Origin: Candidatus Collierbacteria bacterium CG_4_9_14_3_um_filter_43_16
Lineage (GTDB): Bacteria; Patescibacteriota; Microgenomatia; UBA1400; MFAQ01
DNA length: 23,881 nucleotides
Direction: 5' to 3'
Assembly: GCA_002789895.1 (NCBI GenBank)
Contig: PFUC01000042.1
Location: forward strand, 1 to 23,881
Position 1 is the first letter of the stretch. Each line of letters begins with the position of its first letter. Below the pieces are notes generated by a model. It worked only from the letters and a program-made list of their open reading frames with translations. It ran no database searches and was not told where the DNA came from. Position numbers and translations under genes: made by a program. Below, piece by piece: positions 1-6,576 of the stretch.

Positions 1-2
1 TA

Positions 3-98
3 TGTCAATCTATATCAGGTTATTGGGTTCTTGATGATGAGATCTTAGAACCGTTCAGTGCCCTGATATACTTTAGGCAGGATGAAACCAACCATTGA
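3..98 (+). CDS. Possible C-terminal tail of an upstream gene (5' partial)
   Basis: One forward frame is open from the window edge to a TGA at 96-98. It would encode about 31 residues ending in ...YFRQDETNH and containing the segment GYWVLDDEILEPF, which has normal protein-like composition. It would overlap the start of the GT2 gene at 82 by 17 nt, the same overlap style seen at 9961-9977 in this window. No family can be recognised from so little sequence. Against it, a -10-like TATACT at 67-72 lies inside the frame, and a second frame (1-48, ending in TAG) is also open. Treat it as a candidate only. Confidence 0.33.
   Translation, partial: CQSISGYWVLDDEILEPFSALIYFRQDETNH
64..72 (+). promoter_or_regulatory. 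Extended -10 promoter element for the GT2 gene at 82
   Basis: TGATATACT matches the extended -10 pattern TGnTATAAT. It ends 9 nt before the ATG at 82, so the transcript would have a leader of only a few nucleotides. No convincing -35 hexamer lies 16-18 nt upstream. Prediction from sequence only. Confidence 0.4.
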
Positions 99-960
99 TA
101 TTGTCATTCCTTCTTACAACGCTGAGTGGCTTTTGGAAAAAAATCTTCCGGTAGTTCTCAAGACTTCTCCAGAGGTTGACAGAATTATCGTGGTCGACGA
201 TGGCGGTACCGACAATGCCCTTGAGTATTTGAAGAAGTGGGCATCCAAAGTTATTTGTGTCCGCCATGAACGAAATATTGGCTTTTCCAAATCAGTTAAC
301 GAAGGGGTCTCTCATTCCAAAGCCGACTTTCTTGTCTTTATAAATAATGATGTTTACCCTAAGCCTGGTTATATTCGGTCGGCTCTTAAGTATTTTCAAG
401 ATCCAAAAGTTTTCGCGGTCAACTTCAATGAAGAGAACTCTTCTTGGCCCCAAGTATCTTGGCACTCAGGCAAGTTCCAGTTTGTCAGGGGTGAGGACAA
501 AAAACATCCTCATTTTTCGGCTTGGCCTTCCGGTGGAAGCTGTATACTCCGTCGTTCTATCTGGGATAAGCTAGGCGGTTTCAACGAAATCTACAGTCCA
601 GCCTATTGGGAGGATATCGACATCGGTTGGCGCGCTTGGCGGTCCGGCTACAAAATTGTCTGGGCACCGGAACCCAAAGTAGTCCACCATCACGAATCAA
701 CTTTTGGTTTGAAAAATAAGCAATATATGGACCTGGTTAAGCAAAAAAACGAGCTACTTTTTACTTGGCAAAACATTTCCGATTCAAAAATGCTTATTTC
801 CCATTTTGGTTTTCTTGTTATTAATTCACTGAGACACCTAGGGTATCTAAAAGTGATTTTTACTGCTCTCAAGGATTATTTGTCCCAAGGAGAAAAATAT
901 AACCTTTCCATATCTGATACAGAAGTTTTTCATTTAGTTAATACTCCTTATGAAGATTGA
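82..960 (+). CDS. GT2 family glycosyltransferase (rhamnosyltransferase-like)
   Basis: 292 aa soluble GT-A enzyme predicted to move a sugar from a nucleotide-sugar donor to a glycan acceptor in the cytoplasm. Visible family features: the N-terminal strand IDIVIPSYN (residues 5-13), the nucleotide-binding VVDDGGTD (37-44), the RNIGFSKSVNEG segment (64-75) and a metal-binding DXD-type site in the form N88-N89-D90. Further on comes YWEDIDIGWRAWRSGYK, carrying the likely catalytic acidic pair, then the histidine-rich VVHHHEST near residue 205. Length is normal for a single-domain GT2. The last 11 nt overlap the next GT2 gene, so the two are probably co-transcribed and translationally coupled. No Shine-Dalgarno is seen; an extended -10 box lies 9 nt before the ATG. 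The donor sugar cannot be told from sequence. Confidence 0.9.
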   Translation: MKPTIDIVIPSYNAEWLLEKNLPVVLKTSPEVDRIIVVDDGGTDNALEYLKKWASKVICVRHERNIGFSKSVNEGVSHSKADFLVFINNDVYPKPGYIRSALKYFQDPKVFAVNFNEENSSWPQVSWHSGKFQFVRGEDKKHPHFSAWPSGGSCILRRSIWDKLGGFNEIYSPAYWEDIDIGWRAWRSGYKIVWAPEPKVVHHHESTFGLKNKQYMDLVKQKNELLFTWQNISDSKMLISHFGFLVINSLRHLGYLKVIFTALKDYLSQGEKYNLSISDTEVFHLVNTPYED

Positions 961-1765
961 ACTGTCTATCATCACCGTCGGTTACAAATCCGAGGACACT
1001 ATCGTTCCATTTTTGGACTCCATCCAAAAAGACCGCGACAATATCACCAAAGAAATTATTGTGGTTGATAACTATCCCGGAGACAAGGGAGCCGACCGGG
1101 CTCAAGAGCATCCCCTAAAACCTACCGTTATTAGAAATACCGAAAACATCGGTTTTTCCAAAGCCATCAATCAGGGAATCAAGATTTGTCACGGTGAGTA
1201 TATTCTCATTATCAATCCGGATACCCGTCTTGTCGGTTCGGCTCTAAAATACCTCTTGGATTTTGCTGAGGAAACTCCCAATTTGGGTGCAGTTGCCCCT
1301 AGGCTTTTAAACAACGATGGTAGCATTCAGCCTTCGTGCTCGAAATTTCCCACGATTTGGAATGCGGTTAGGTATAATTTTTTCGGGTGTAAAAATTGTT
1401 TCAAGAAATATGTTCCGGGTGATTCGGTTACCAAAGTAGAAGTTGCCGTTATGGCCGCCTTTTTAATTCCAAAATCCGTGGTTGATCATGTCGGTGGTCT
1501 GGACGAAAGATTTTTCCTCTATTATGAAGATGTAGAATTCTGCCACCGACTATATATTCACGGTCTGCCTGTCTATTATCTCCCTAAAGCCAAAGTTCAA
1601 CATGTCCATGGTGCCAGTGGGAATTTCGTTTCACATCTAAAAAGTCCGTTACTCAAGTCCGCAAAAATCTATTATGGTCCAAGATATTCCTCCGTGTTAA
1701 ACATTGTTCTTTGGATCGGACACAAATGGCAGGTCATTTTGAGGCGTAAGCGTTTTCACGACTAA
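950..1765 (+). CDS. GT2 family glycosyltransferase (WbbL-like)
   Basis: 271 aa GT-A glycosyltransferase of the group that includes WbbL-type rhamnosyltransferases. N-terminal LSIITVGYKS (5-14), VVDN at 38-41, the ENIGFSKAINQG segment (65-76), an N89-P90-D91 in the DXD position, a MAAFLIPKSVVDHVGGLDERFFLYYEDVEF-type acceptor/catalytic region, and a C-terminal basic tail. It is paralogous in layout to the preceding gene: both share the NIGFSK segment, and both carry the YxEDxxxxxR motif and a histidine-containing V-x-H-x-H stretch. The ATG lies inside the preceding gene (11-nt overlap) with no Shine-Dalgarno, so translation probably depends on coupling. It likely adds one sugar to a lipid-linked glycan at the inner membrane face. 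Confidence 0.9.
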   Translation: MKIELSIITVGYKSEDTIVPFLDSIQKDRDNITKEIIVVDNYPGDKGADRAQEHPLKPTVIRNTENIGFSKAINQGIKICHGEYILIINPDTRLVGSALKYLLDFAEETPNLGAVAPRLLNNDGSIQPSCSKFPTIWNAVRYNFFGCKNCFKKYVPGDSVTKVEVAVMAAFLIPKSVVDHVGGLDERFFLYYEDVEFCHRLYIHGLPVYYLPKAKVQHVHGASGNFVSHLKSPLLKSAKIYYGPRYSSVLNIVLWIGHKWQVILRRKRFHD

Positions 1766-1934
1766 GGCCTGCGGCTGTTCCCAAACCGGCGTTAGTCCAA
1801 CCAAACAACCACACTGCTAGAATCTGAAAGTTCTTGTTTTTAATTGCCTGAGACAAGACCCAAACCGAGACAAACAGGGCCAAAGTCCTCAGCGCTGTTT
1901 GATCATTTGTCGCCAAGACATTATCACGATACAT
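1734..1934 (-). CDS. Uncertain small membrane-protein-like frame
   Basis: A 66-codon reverse frame (MYRDNVLATND...RENAYASK) fills most of the gap between the GT2 gene and the GT-C gene at 2081. Its middle (residues about 17-55) is hydrophobic enough for one or two membrane segments (LALFVSVWVLSQ; FQILAVWLFGWTNAGLG). Its 3' end overlaps the upstream GT2 gene antisense by 32 nt. No family is recognised. The frame is open only about ten codons upstream of the ATG before a TGA. It could be a real small gene, the decayed end of a longer one, or chance; composition favours some coding history. Confidence 0.3.
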   Translation of the reverse strand: MYRDNVLATNDQTALRTLALFVSVWVLSQAIKNKNFQILAVWLFGWTNAGLGTAAGLSRENAYASK

Positions 1935-2080
1935 GGCGATCTCTTTATTTAAGAAAAGTGATCAAGAAAGACTCGACCAGACTACAAAAAAGCTAATTAG
2001 AGACTATGAAAAAAATGGGTTCCACCAAGTAGCAAAATATCTTCTTCATTCCTCAGGACTTGGTATACTAAATCAACAAA
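1766..2080. other. Intergenic stretch between GT2 pair and GT-C gene
   Basis: 315 nt without a confident gene. It holds the reverse small frame ending at 1734 and, on the plus strand, a frame starting at 1933. The first ~45 residues of that plus frame (MAISLFKKSDQERLDQ...) look helical and charged, but it then runs 248 nt into the GT-C gene in another phase and becomes shadow-like. The two frames start back to back on the same CATG (1932-1935). At the right end is a TATACT -10 box serving 2081. No hairpin terminator with a T-run was seen after the GT2 gene. Confidence 0.5.
2061..2069 (+). promoter_or_regulatory. Extended -10 promoter element for the GT-C operon at 2081
   Basis: TGGTATACT fits TGnTATAAT and ends 11 nt before the ATG at 2081, implying a leader of about 4-5 nt. 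It is nearly the same element as at 64-72. It would drive the 2081-5717 cluster. Confidence 0.45.
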
Positions 2081-3331
2081 ATGAAACTCACCAAGTCCCT
2101 TTGGGTTGCTCTAATTGTCGCCGTTATTCTACGGCTCGTTATCATGGGCCTCACTTTTCACCCCGATCTCTCCGGCCAGGTTCTGTCCAGCTATTTTTTG
2201 GGATACAAGAACGTCTTCAACATTTACGACTATCTTGTAAATCTTCCCCAGACCCATCCGTTGGTTCAAAATTTCGGAGTGGGAGACATCTTTATTTATC
2301 CGCCTCTGACCTACTTCACACTAGGTAGTTTCTTCAAATTATTCTCGTGGATTATTCCCGAAAAGTTCTTTTTGGATTTGATGAGCGGAGTGTCGGTATA
2401 TGCACTTCCCAATTTATCTTTTAATCTAATTCTCTTAAAACTCCCTTATCTTCTGATCGATATCGGCATGGCTTTTGCTTTGGCTTCCCTCTTTGACGAG
2501 GAGAGGCAAAAGAAGTGGGCCTTTTTGCTTTGGTTATTTAATCCGGTCACTTTTTATGCCACTTTTTCCATGGGTGTGTTTGACATTATCCCGGCTCTCT
2601 TTACAGTTCTTTCTCTCTATTTCGCCAAGAAGAAAAATCTTTATTTGGCGGCTGTCATGATTTCTTTGGGCGCCGCCTACAAACAATATCCCATTTTTCT
2701 TCTTCCTTTTATTATCTTTGCCGGTAAAGATTTCTGGGACCGTCTGAAGATTACCTTTTGCGGCTTAGCTCCTTATCTCCTCACCATCGCTCCCTTTCTG
2801 TCTTCTTCAGCTTTCAAGTACATGGTTTTTGGGGCCAAATCACAAAAGATGTTCTATATGGAATGGATGTTGACTGCCGCCGAAGGCGTCTATCCTTATC
2901 TTCTCGGAGTGGTCCTCATCTATTTACACGCTTTCAGAGCTTCCCACCCGATTCAGAAATTATGGAAATATTATCTGGGTTATTTTCTACTTCTCTTTGC
3001 GGTTACTCACTATCACCCTCAGTGGTTTCTTTGGGTTTCTCCTTTTATCATTATTGAGTTGGTCGCCAATCGGTGGCGAAATCTTTGGCTCGATTTGACA
3101 CTACTTGCCTGTTATGTCTTTATCGTCCTTACCTTCGACAACTCTCTTTCGGTAGGTCTCTTCGCCGTGGCCAATCAAAGTTTAAATAATTTCCCCGGTA
3201 TCGATAAGCTTTTAATGGCCAAAACAGACCTAGTTTTCTTGAAAAGCTCAGTGAGAAGCCTTTTTGCGGGCGTCAGTCTTTTTCTTATATTTGACCTTCT
3301 TCAGACAAGGAGGAGGGGACACCTTAAATAG
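2081..3331 (+). CDS. GT-C membrane glycosyltransferase (GT87/PIG-M-like)
   Basis: 416 aa polytopic membrane protein with roughly 9-11 predicted transmembrane helices. The first helix (about 8-25) is followed by an extracytoplasmic loop with the acidic residue of HPD (D29), as in GT-C enzymes that use polyprenyl-phosphate sugars. Diagnostic stretches resemble bacterial GT87 and PIG-M-type mannosyltransferases: KLPYLLIDIGMAF, the LFNPVTFYATFSMGVFDIIP segment, and LGAAYKQYPIFLLP. It lacks the DEAxxGYNAYS block of the GT39 genes that follow, so it is a different GT-C branch. First gene of a tight cluster (2-nt gap to the next gene) behind a -10 box at 2061-2069. Donor sugar and acceptor are unknown. 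Confidence 0.75.
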   Translation: MKLTKSLWVALIVAVILRLVIMGLTFHPDLSGQVLSSYFLGYKNVFNIYDYLVNLPQTHPLVQNFGVGDIFIYPPLTYFTLGSFFKLFSWIIPEKFFLDLMSGVSVYALPNLSFNLILLKLPYLLIDIGMAFALASLFDEERQKKWAFLLWLFNPVTFYATFSMGVFDIIPALFTVLSLYFAKKKNLYLAAVMISLGAAYKQYPIFLLPFIIFAGKDFWDRLKITFCGLAPYLLTIAPFLSSSAFKYMVFGAKSQKMFYMEWMLTAAEGVYPYLLGVVLIYLHAFRASHPIQKLWKYYLGYFLLLFAVTHYHPQWFLWVSPFIIIELVANRWRNLWLDLTLLACYVFIVLTFDNSLSVGLFAVANQSLNNFPGIDKLLMAKTDLVFLKSSVRSLFAGVSLFLIFDLLQTRRRGHLK

Positions 3332-3333
3332 GT

Positions 3334-4038
3334 ATGCCCAAAATCGGTTTCTTCGGCCTTCTCTATCTTTTCTTAATACCATTTATTGTCTTCTCCGGGC
3401 AATCGCCTTTTCTTTTGTTTCTCTCCTTATCACTCGGTTATCTGCTTTTTAGTCTTTTCCAAAAACCGTCCTACGGTTTATTTGTTACCTTCTTGGCGCT
3501 CATCACCCTTGCTCTCATCATCCTCAGGCCACGTTTTGGTCTTGATATGGGTTTACTTAATGCTATCAACTCCCAAAGAGGGGAGCACCCAGATTTTCAA
3601 AATAGTATTATCTCTCGTCTCGTTCACAACAAGTCGGAACTGGCTCATTCCTTTCTTTCCAACTTTAATGAACTTTTATCACCGGTAGCCATTTTTGCCT
3701 CTGGCTTCTGGCACTGGCTCGATCCATATTATCCACTGGGCTATCTTTTTCCGTGGGATATCTATTTTATTTATCGCTATTTTCGATCCGCTTATCAGGG
3801 TATGTCTGGCCGTAATTTAGCCTTTTTTCTTTCGGCACTTAGTCTTCTCCTTTTACTAACCGGTCTTATCTATGTGGACCAGGCGCTCGTCTTCAGTTTT
3901 GCTGTTCTCTTTTTTCTCACCCTACTTTCTGTCCTCGGCTACTCCACCACTTCGAAAAAAACCCAACTTGGTTTCCTAGTCGCCAACATCGTCTATCTTC
4001 TCTACCATCTAAACGTCACGGCCTACTTTAAGATATGA
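3334..4038 (+). CDS. Half-size GT39-like membrane protein lacking the catalytic N-terminus
   Basis: 234 aa membrane protein with about two or three hydrophobic segments at the N-terminus, a large loop at about 70-150, and two or three more helices at the C-terminus. The loop contains INSQRGEH...SRLVHNKSEL (R95-L96-V97-H98-N99-K100) followed by FLSNFNELLSP. This closely parallels EQRAHSS...SRLVHNRPVYF...FSKNYLGYFSP in the full GT39 protein at 9961 and MRRAHQG...ALHNQYLS...KNYLSHFSP at 13545. It therefore appears related to the middle and C-terminal part of the neighbouring GT39 enzymes, but it has no DE motif and cannot be an ordinary transferase alone. It starts 2 nt after the upstream stop and its stop overlaps the next start (ATGA). 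A purine-rich AAGGAGGAGGGG at 3307-3318 is too distant from the ATG (15 nt) for a standard ribosome site. Possible partner or regulatory subunit, or a decayed copy. Confidence 0.75.
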   Translation: MPKIGFFGLLYLFLIPFIVFSGQSPFLLFLSLSLGYLLFSLFQKPSYGLFVTFLALITLALIILRPRFGLDMGLLNAINSQRGEHPDFQNSIISRLVHNKSELAHSFLSNFNELLSPVAIFASGFWHWLDPYYPLGYLFPWDIYFIYRYFRSAYQGMSGRNLAFFLSALSLLLLLTGLIYVDQALVFSFAVLFFLTLLSVLGYSTTSKKTQLGFLVANIVYLLYHLNVTAYFKI

Positions 4039-5717
4039 CCAAACAGAAAATCTTATTTTGGGTTATCATCCTAGTAATTACTTTTTTTTCCCGTTTTTAC
4101 TGGTTAACCAAATTTCCACCTCATCTAACCATCGACGAAGTTGCCATTGGTTACAATGCGTTTTCTATCTTAAAAACCGGTAAAGACGAATGGGGAGTCC
4201 CCTTCCCAGTTTCTTTCCGATCGATCGGGGACTATAAGGCGCCGGTGCTTGTTTATCTGACAGTTCCCTTTGTTTGGCTGCTAGGTCTGAATGACCTAAG
4301 CGTCCGTCTTCCGGTGGCTATTTTCTCTGTTGTAAACATTTTTTTTGTTTGGTACCTCACCCGACGCCACATCTTTGATCAAAAATATTCACACTTGTCT
4401 TATCTAGCCACTTTTATCTTTTCCATATCACCCTGGCTGGTTCCTTTTTCCCGATCAGGCTTTGAAGCCATCATCGCTCTTACTTTTTTGCTGGCCAATA
4501 TCATCTTTGTTTTTGAGTTTAGAAAGTCCGGCCGCCTGAGTCATTTCTTTTTTATGTTCGTCTTTGCCTATCTTTCCGCCGTCTCTTATCACTCCGCCAA
4601 GGTGGTGGTTCCTCTTCTTAACATTTACTTTATTCTGACCGATTACCGGTTTTTCCTTCATAGTCTTACCGGGTGGTACCACCAGAATAAGGTCTCTCTC
4701 TTGATCGCCGGAGTTGTTTTTGTTGGCATCACCGCCTTCTTTGTCCAAAATTTCATCGTCGGACCAGGTGCCTCTAGAGCCGGCATGACTTTTCTGATAA
4801 AAGATTACGACTTTACGAATGGTCTTCTGCCGAAGTTCTCTGCCCACTCTCTGTCTTCACTTACCTCCACTATGGGTCTAGGCGGTTTATGGTTCAAAAG
4901 ATACCTGGAATATTTCTCCACCAATTTTTATCTTTCAAACGGCCTAGGCCTAGCGACACCCGGACATCCCGGGCAAGGGGTTGTTTACGCTATTGAGTAC
5001 CCTTTTCTAATCATCGGCTTTTTTGTCTTACTTTTTGGTCGCCGTTTCTTTGCTTCTTTCCATCCCCGTCATTTGGTCGCTACCATTCTCACCGGCTGGT
5101 TTTTCTTCTCTTTATTACCGGCCTCAATTACCAACAATAGCCAGCACGCTCTACGGACTCTAAATATCGTCCCAGTAATCTCTATCCTTATTACCATAGG
5201 AATTGATAGTTGTTTCGAATATTTCCGGTCGAAACTAGCCAAGTCCCTCTTGGTTATTTTCGTTATTTTGGGTTATCTGTTGGGTCTCGTCAGATTTACC
5301 GATTACTACACACTTCATTACCCGGTGGAGCTTTCGGAAACCCGTTCCTATGGTTGGAAGCAAATGGCCATTTTTGCTCATGGTCATCATGAAGAGTACG
5401 ACCTGGTCTACGTCGACCCTCAATTCGGCACGCAGGGGCCCTATACCTACGGTGTTCCGTACCTCTACTTCCTCTTTTATTCGCAGTACGACCCAAATAT
5501 TTACAATTCCGATCCTCGGAGAAAACTCGGTGGTAGCGATTTTGATAATTATCTTTTTACCCCTATAAATTGGCCGGACCTTGATCACCGTCAGAACAAT
5601 CTGTACATCGCCAGTCCGTGGAGCCTGCCCAAAGAAATTCTTGGCTCCTCCAAACAGCGATACTTCGTACCCTTTCTCAATCTGTCCTCGGGCTTATATG
5701 CCGTTTCCGATCGATAA
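4035..5717 (+). CDS. GT39/PMT-like membrane glycosyltransferase, paralogue 1
   Basis: 560 aa polytopic protein of the ArnT/PMT (GT39) type, predicted to transfer a sugar from polyprenyl phosphate to an acceptor on the outer membrane face. Helix 1 (about 6-23) ends in R20. The first extracytoplasmic loop carries the catalytic-type pair D34-E35 in LTIDEVAIGYNAFSILKTGKDEWG, then SIGDYKAPVLVYL. Downstream: ISPWLVPFSRSGFE (loop after helix 3), SYHSAKVVVPLL, a long loop with FSTNFYLSNGLG...GHPGQG, and the late NNSQHALRTL motif whose arginine is shared by all the paralogues. A C-terminal globular region (about 440-560) follows the last helix. Overlaps the upstream stop by 4 nt (ATGA), no Shine-Dalgarno. 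Unlike the five later paralogues it lacks the T-N-N repeat insert after YLTRRHIF. Substrate unknown. Confidence 0.85.
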   Translation: MTKQKILFWVIILVITFFSRFYWLTKFPPHLTIDEVAIGYNAFSILKTGKDEWGVPFPVSFRSIGDYKAPVLVYLTVPFVWLLGLNDLSVRLPVAIFSVVNIFFVWYLTRRHIFDQKYSHLSYLATFIFSISPWLVPFSRSGFEAIIALTFLLANIIFVFEFRKSGRLSHFFFMFVFAYLSAVSYHSAKVVVPLLNIYFILTDYRFFLHSLTGWYHQNKVSLLIAGVVFVGITAFFVQNFIVGPGASRAGMTFLIKDYDFTNGLLPKFSAHSLSSLTSTMGLGGLWFKRYLEYFSTNFYLSNGLGLATPGHPGQGVVYAIEYPFLIIGFFVLLFGRRFFASFHPRHLVATILTGWFFFSLLPASITNNSQHALRTLNIVPVISILITIGIDSCFEYFRSKLAKSLLVIFVILGYLLGLVRFTDYYTLHYPVELSETRSYGWKQMAIFAHGHHEEYDLVYVDPQFGTQGPYTYGVPYLYFLFYSQYDPNIYNSDPRRKLGGSDFDNYLFTPINWPDLDHRQNNLYIASPWSLPKEILGSSKQRYFVPFLNLSSGLYAVSDR

Positions 5718-5721
5718 CGCA

Positions 5722-5727
5722 TATAAT
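5722..5727 (+). promoter_or_regulatory. Consensus -10 box before the second GT-C cluster
   Basis: Perfect TATAAT 4 nt after the stop of the preceding gene. The ATG at 5761 is 33 nt downstream, and the palindrome at 5739-5754 lies between them, unlike the other promoters here, which sit 4-11 nt before their start codon. No -35 match 17 nt upstream. Confidence 0.45.
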
Positions 5728-5738
5728 TCAATTAGATC

Positions 5739-5754
5739 TGCCTGCCGGCAGGCA
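5739..5754. repeat. Perfect 16-bp REP-like palindrome in a 5' leader
   Basis: TGCCTGCCGGCAGGCA equals its own reverse complement and is much more GC-rich than its surroundings. It sits 6 nt before the ATG at 5761 and 11 nt after TATAAT. Motifs of this form recur as dispersed palindromes in some bacterial genomes; only one copy is in this window. In the mRNA it would fold back next to the start codon, or it could let two DNA strands cruciform. It is not followed by a T-run, so it is not a typical terminator. Confidence 0.7.
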
Positions 5755-5760
5755 AGCCAT

Positions 5761-6576
5761 ATGAAGAATCTATTATTTTGGACTTCCACCATCCTCATCT
5801 TCATCTTCTGGCCGTTTTTGTATGTGCTATCGAATCGATCGGACTCGATCATTTTTATCCTAGCTGCCTTAGTTTTGTTGGTGGACCGGTTTCTTTATCT
5901 TCGGAAGTACCAATATCACTATTTTACTTACCTGGTTTTGCCCTTACTCCATCCGGCCTATTTGTTCTTTCCGATAGTCGCTATTCTTTTTTACTGGTCT
6001 GATATCAAAAAAATGTCTCTGGTTATTTACGCCGTATTCTTGATATTTAGCTCTTTTTTTTCCTGGCAGTCATTTTACGCCTACTCCATCTTTACTCCTG
6101 ACCCTCTAGCCTTTGATACTTTAAACAAAAAGATTTCTCTTGTCCCCAATAGGAATCTCGCCCGCCTTTATCACAACAAAACCGACATTTTTCAGGATAA
6201 GTTTAAGGCCAATATTTTTACTTCCTTGGATCCAAACAATTATTTTTTTGCTCTTCACCCTCGGGAAATTTTCGAAAACCAAAATCTCCACAAGTTCCCT
6301 TTCCTGGCCATAATTCTCTTCTTGATTGGACTCTATCTCTTGATCAAGAGTACGGATAGACGGTGGATAGTGTCTACACTCTTAGCCGGAATATTTTCCA
6401 TTGCTATGATCAACAATCAAGACAAGTTCGATCTGATTTTATATCTGCCCATCTCCCTCATTTGCTTGGTCGGCTTGAAAAAAATCTTTACGCTTCCTCC
6501 AGTATATTATCTCTTTTTCTCCTTTTTATTTCTGCCGCTATCTGTTATGGAATTGGCGCGAATTATTCTTAAATAA
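5761..6576 (+). CDS. Second half-size GT39-like membrane protein
   Basis: 271 aa, start chosen at the ATG at 5761 because the open frame upstream only shadows the end of the previous gene. Four or so hydrophobic segments occupy residues 1-115, a loop spans about 116-175, and further helices follow. The loop has LARLYHNKTDIFQDKF (R135-L136-Y137-H138-N139-K140), matching RLVHNK of the 3334 protein and HN-containing loops of the full GT39 paralogues. The following FLIGLYLLIKSTD resembles FPLYLIGLYFLIKDK of the 6577 protein. No DE catalytic motif and no ALR-type arginine motif (an NNQDKFDLI stretch sits there instead). It resembles the C-terminal half of a GT39 enzyme. It directly abuts the next GT39 gene with no gap (TAA then ATG). 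Likely an accessory or non-catalytic protein, function unknown. Confidence 0.72.
   Translation: MKNLLFWTSTILIFIFWPFLYVLSNRSDSIIFILAALVLLVDRFLYLRKYQYHYFTYLVLPLLHPAYLFFPIVAILFYWSDIKKMSLVIYAVFLIFSSFFSWQSFYAYSIFTPDPLAFDTLNKKISLVPNRNLARLYHNKTDIFQDKFKANIFTSLDPNNYFFALHPREIFENQNLHKFPFLAIILFLIGLYLLIKSTDRRWIVSTLLAGIFSIAMINNQDKFDLILYLPISLICLVGLKKIFTLPPVYYLFFSFLFLPLSVMELARIILK

Noticed and set aside
1933..2328. Plus-strand frame of 131 codons overlapping the GT-C gene at 2081
   Set aside because: After about 45 residues it becomes Ser/Arg/Cys-rich and overlaps a convincing membrane protein by 248 nt in another phase; only its first part is mentioned in the gap entry.
3307..3318. AAGGAGGAGGGG as a Shine-Dalgarno for 3334
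   Set aside because: It ends 15 nt before the ATG, outside the usual spacing, and encodes Arg residues of the previous protein's tail.
4455..4847. 130-codon reverse frame inside GT39 paralogue 1
   Set aside because: Lys/Gly/Asp-rich translation typical of the antisense of a membrane-protein gene; no motif.
4943..4953. GGCCTAGGCC palindrome within paralogue 1
   Set aside because: Short, single and inside a normally conserved coding stretch; no reason to treat it as a site.
5146..5157. I-T-N-N in paralogue 1 (SITNNSQHALR) as another repeat copy
   Set aside because: The DNA there lacks the AACCAAT core and the residues lie in the shared late arginine motif, so the match is coincidental.
5235..5588. 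117-codon reverse frame near the end of paralogue 1
   Set aside because: Antisense shadow of a well-supported gene.
5581..5760. Upstream extension of the half-size protein at 5761
   Set aside because: The extension translates the out-of-phase end of the preceding gene; the ATG at 5761 gives a normal hydrophobic N-terminus.
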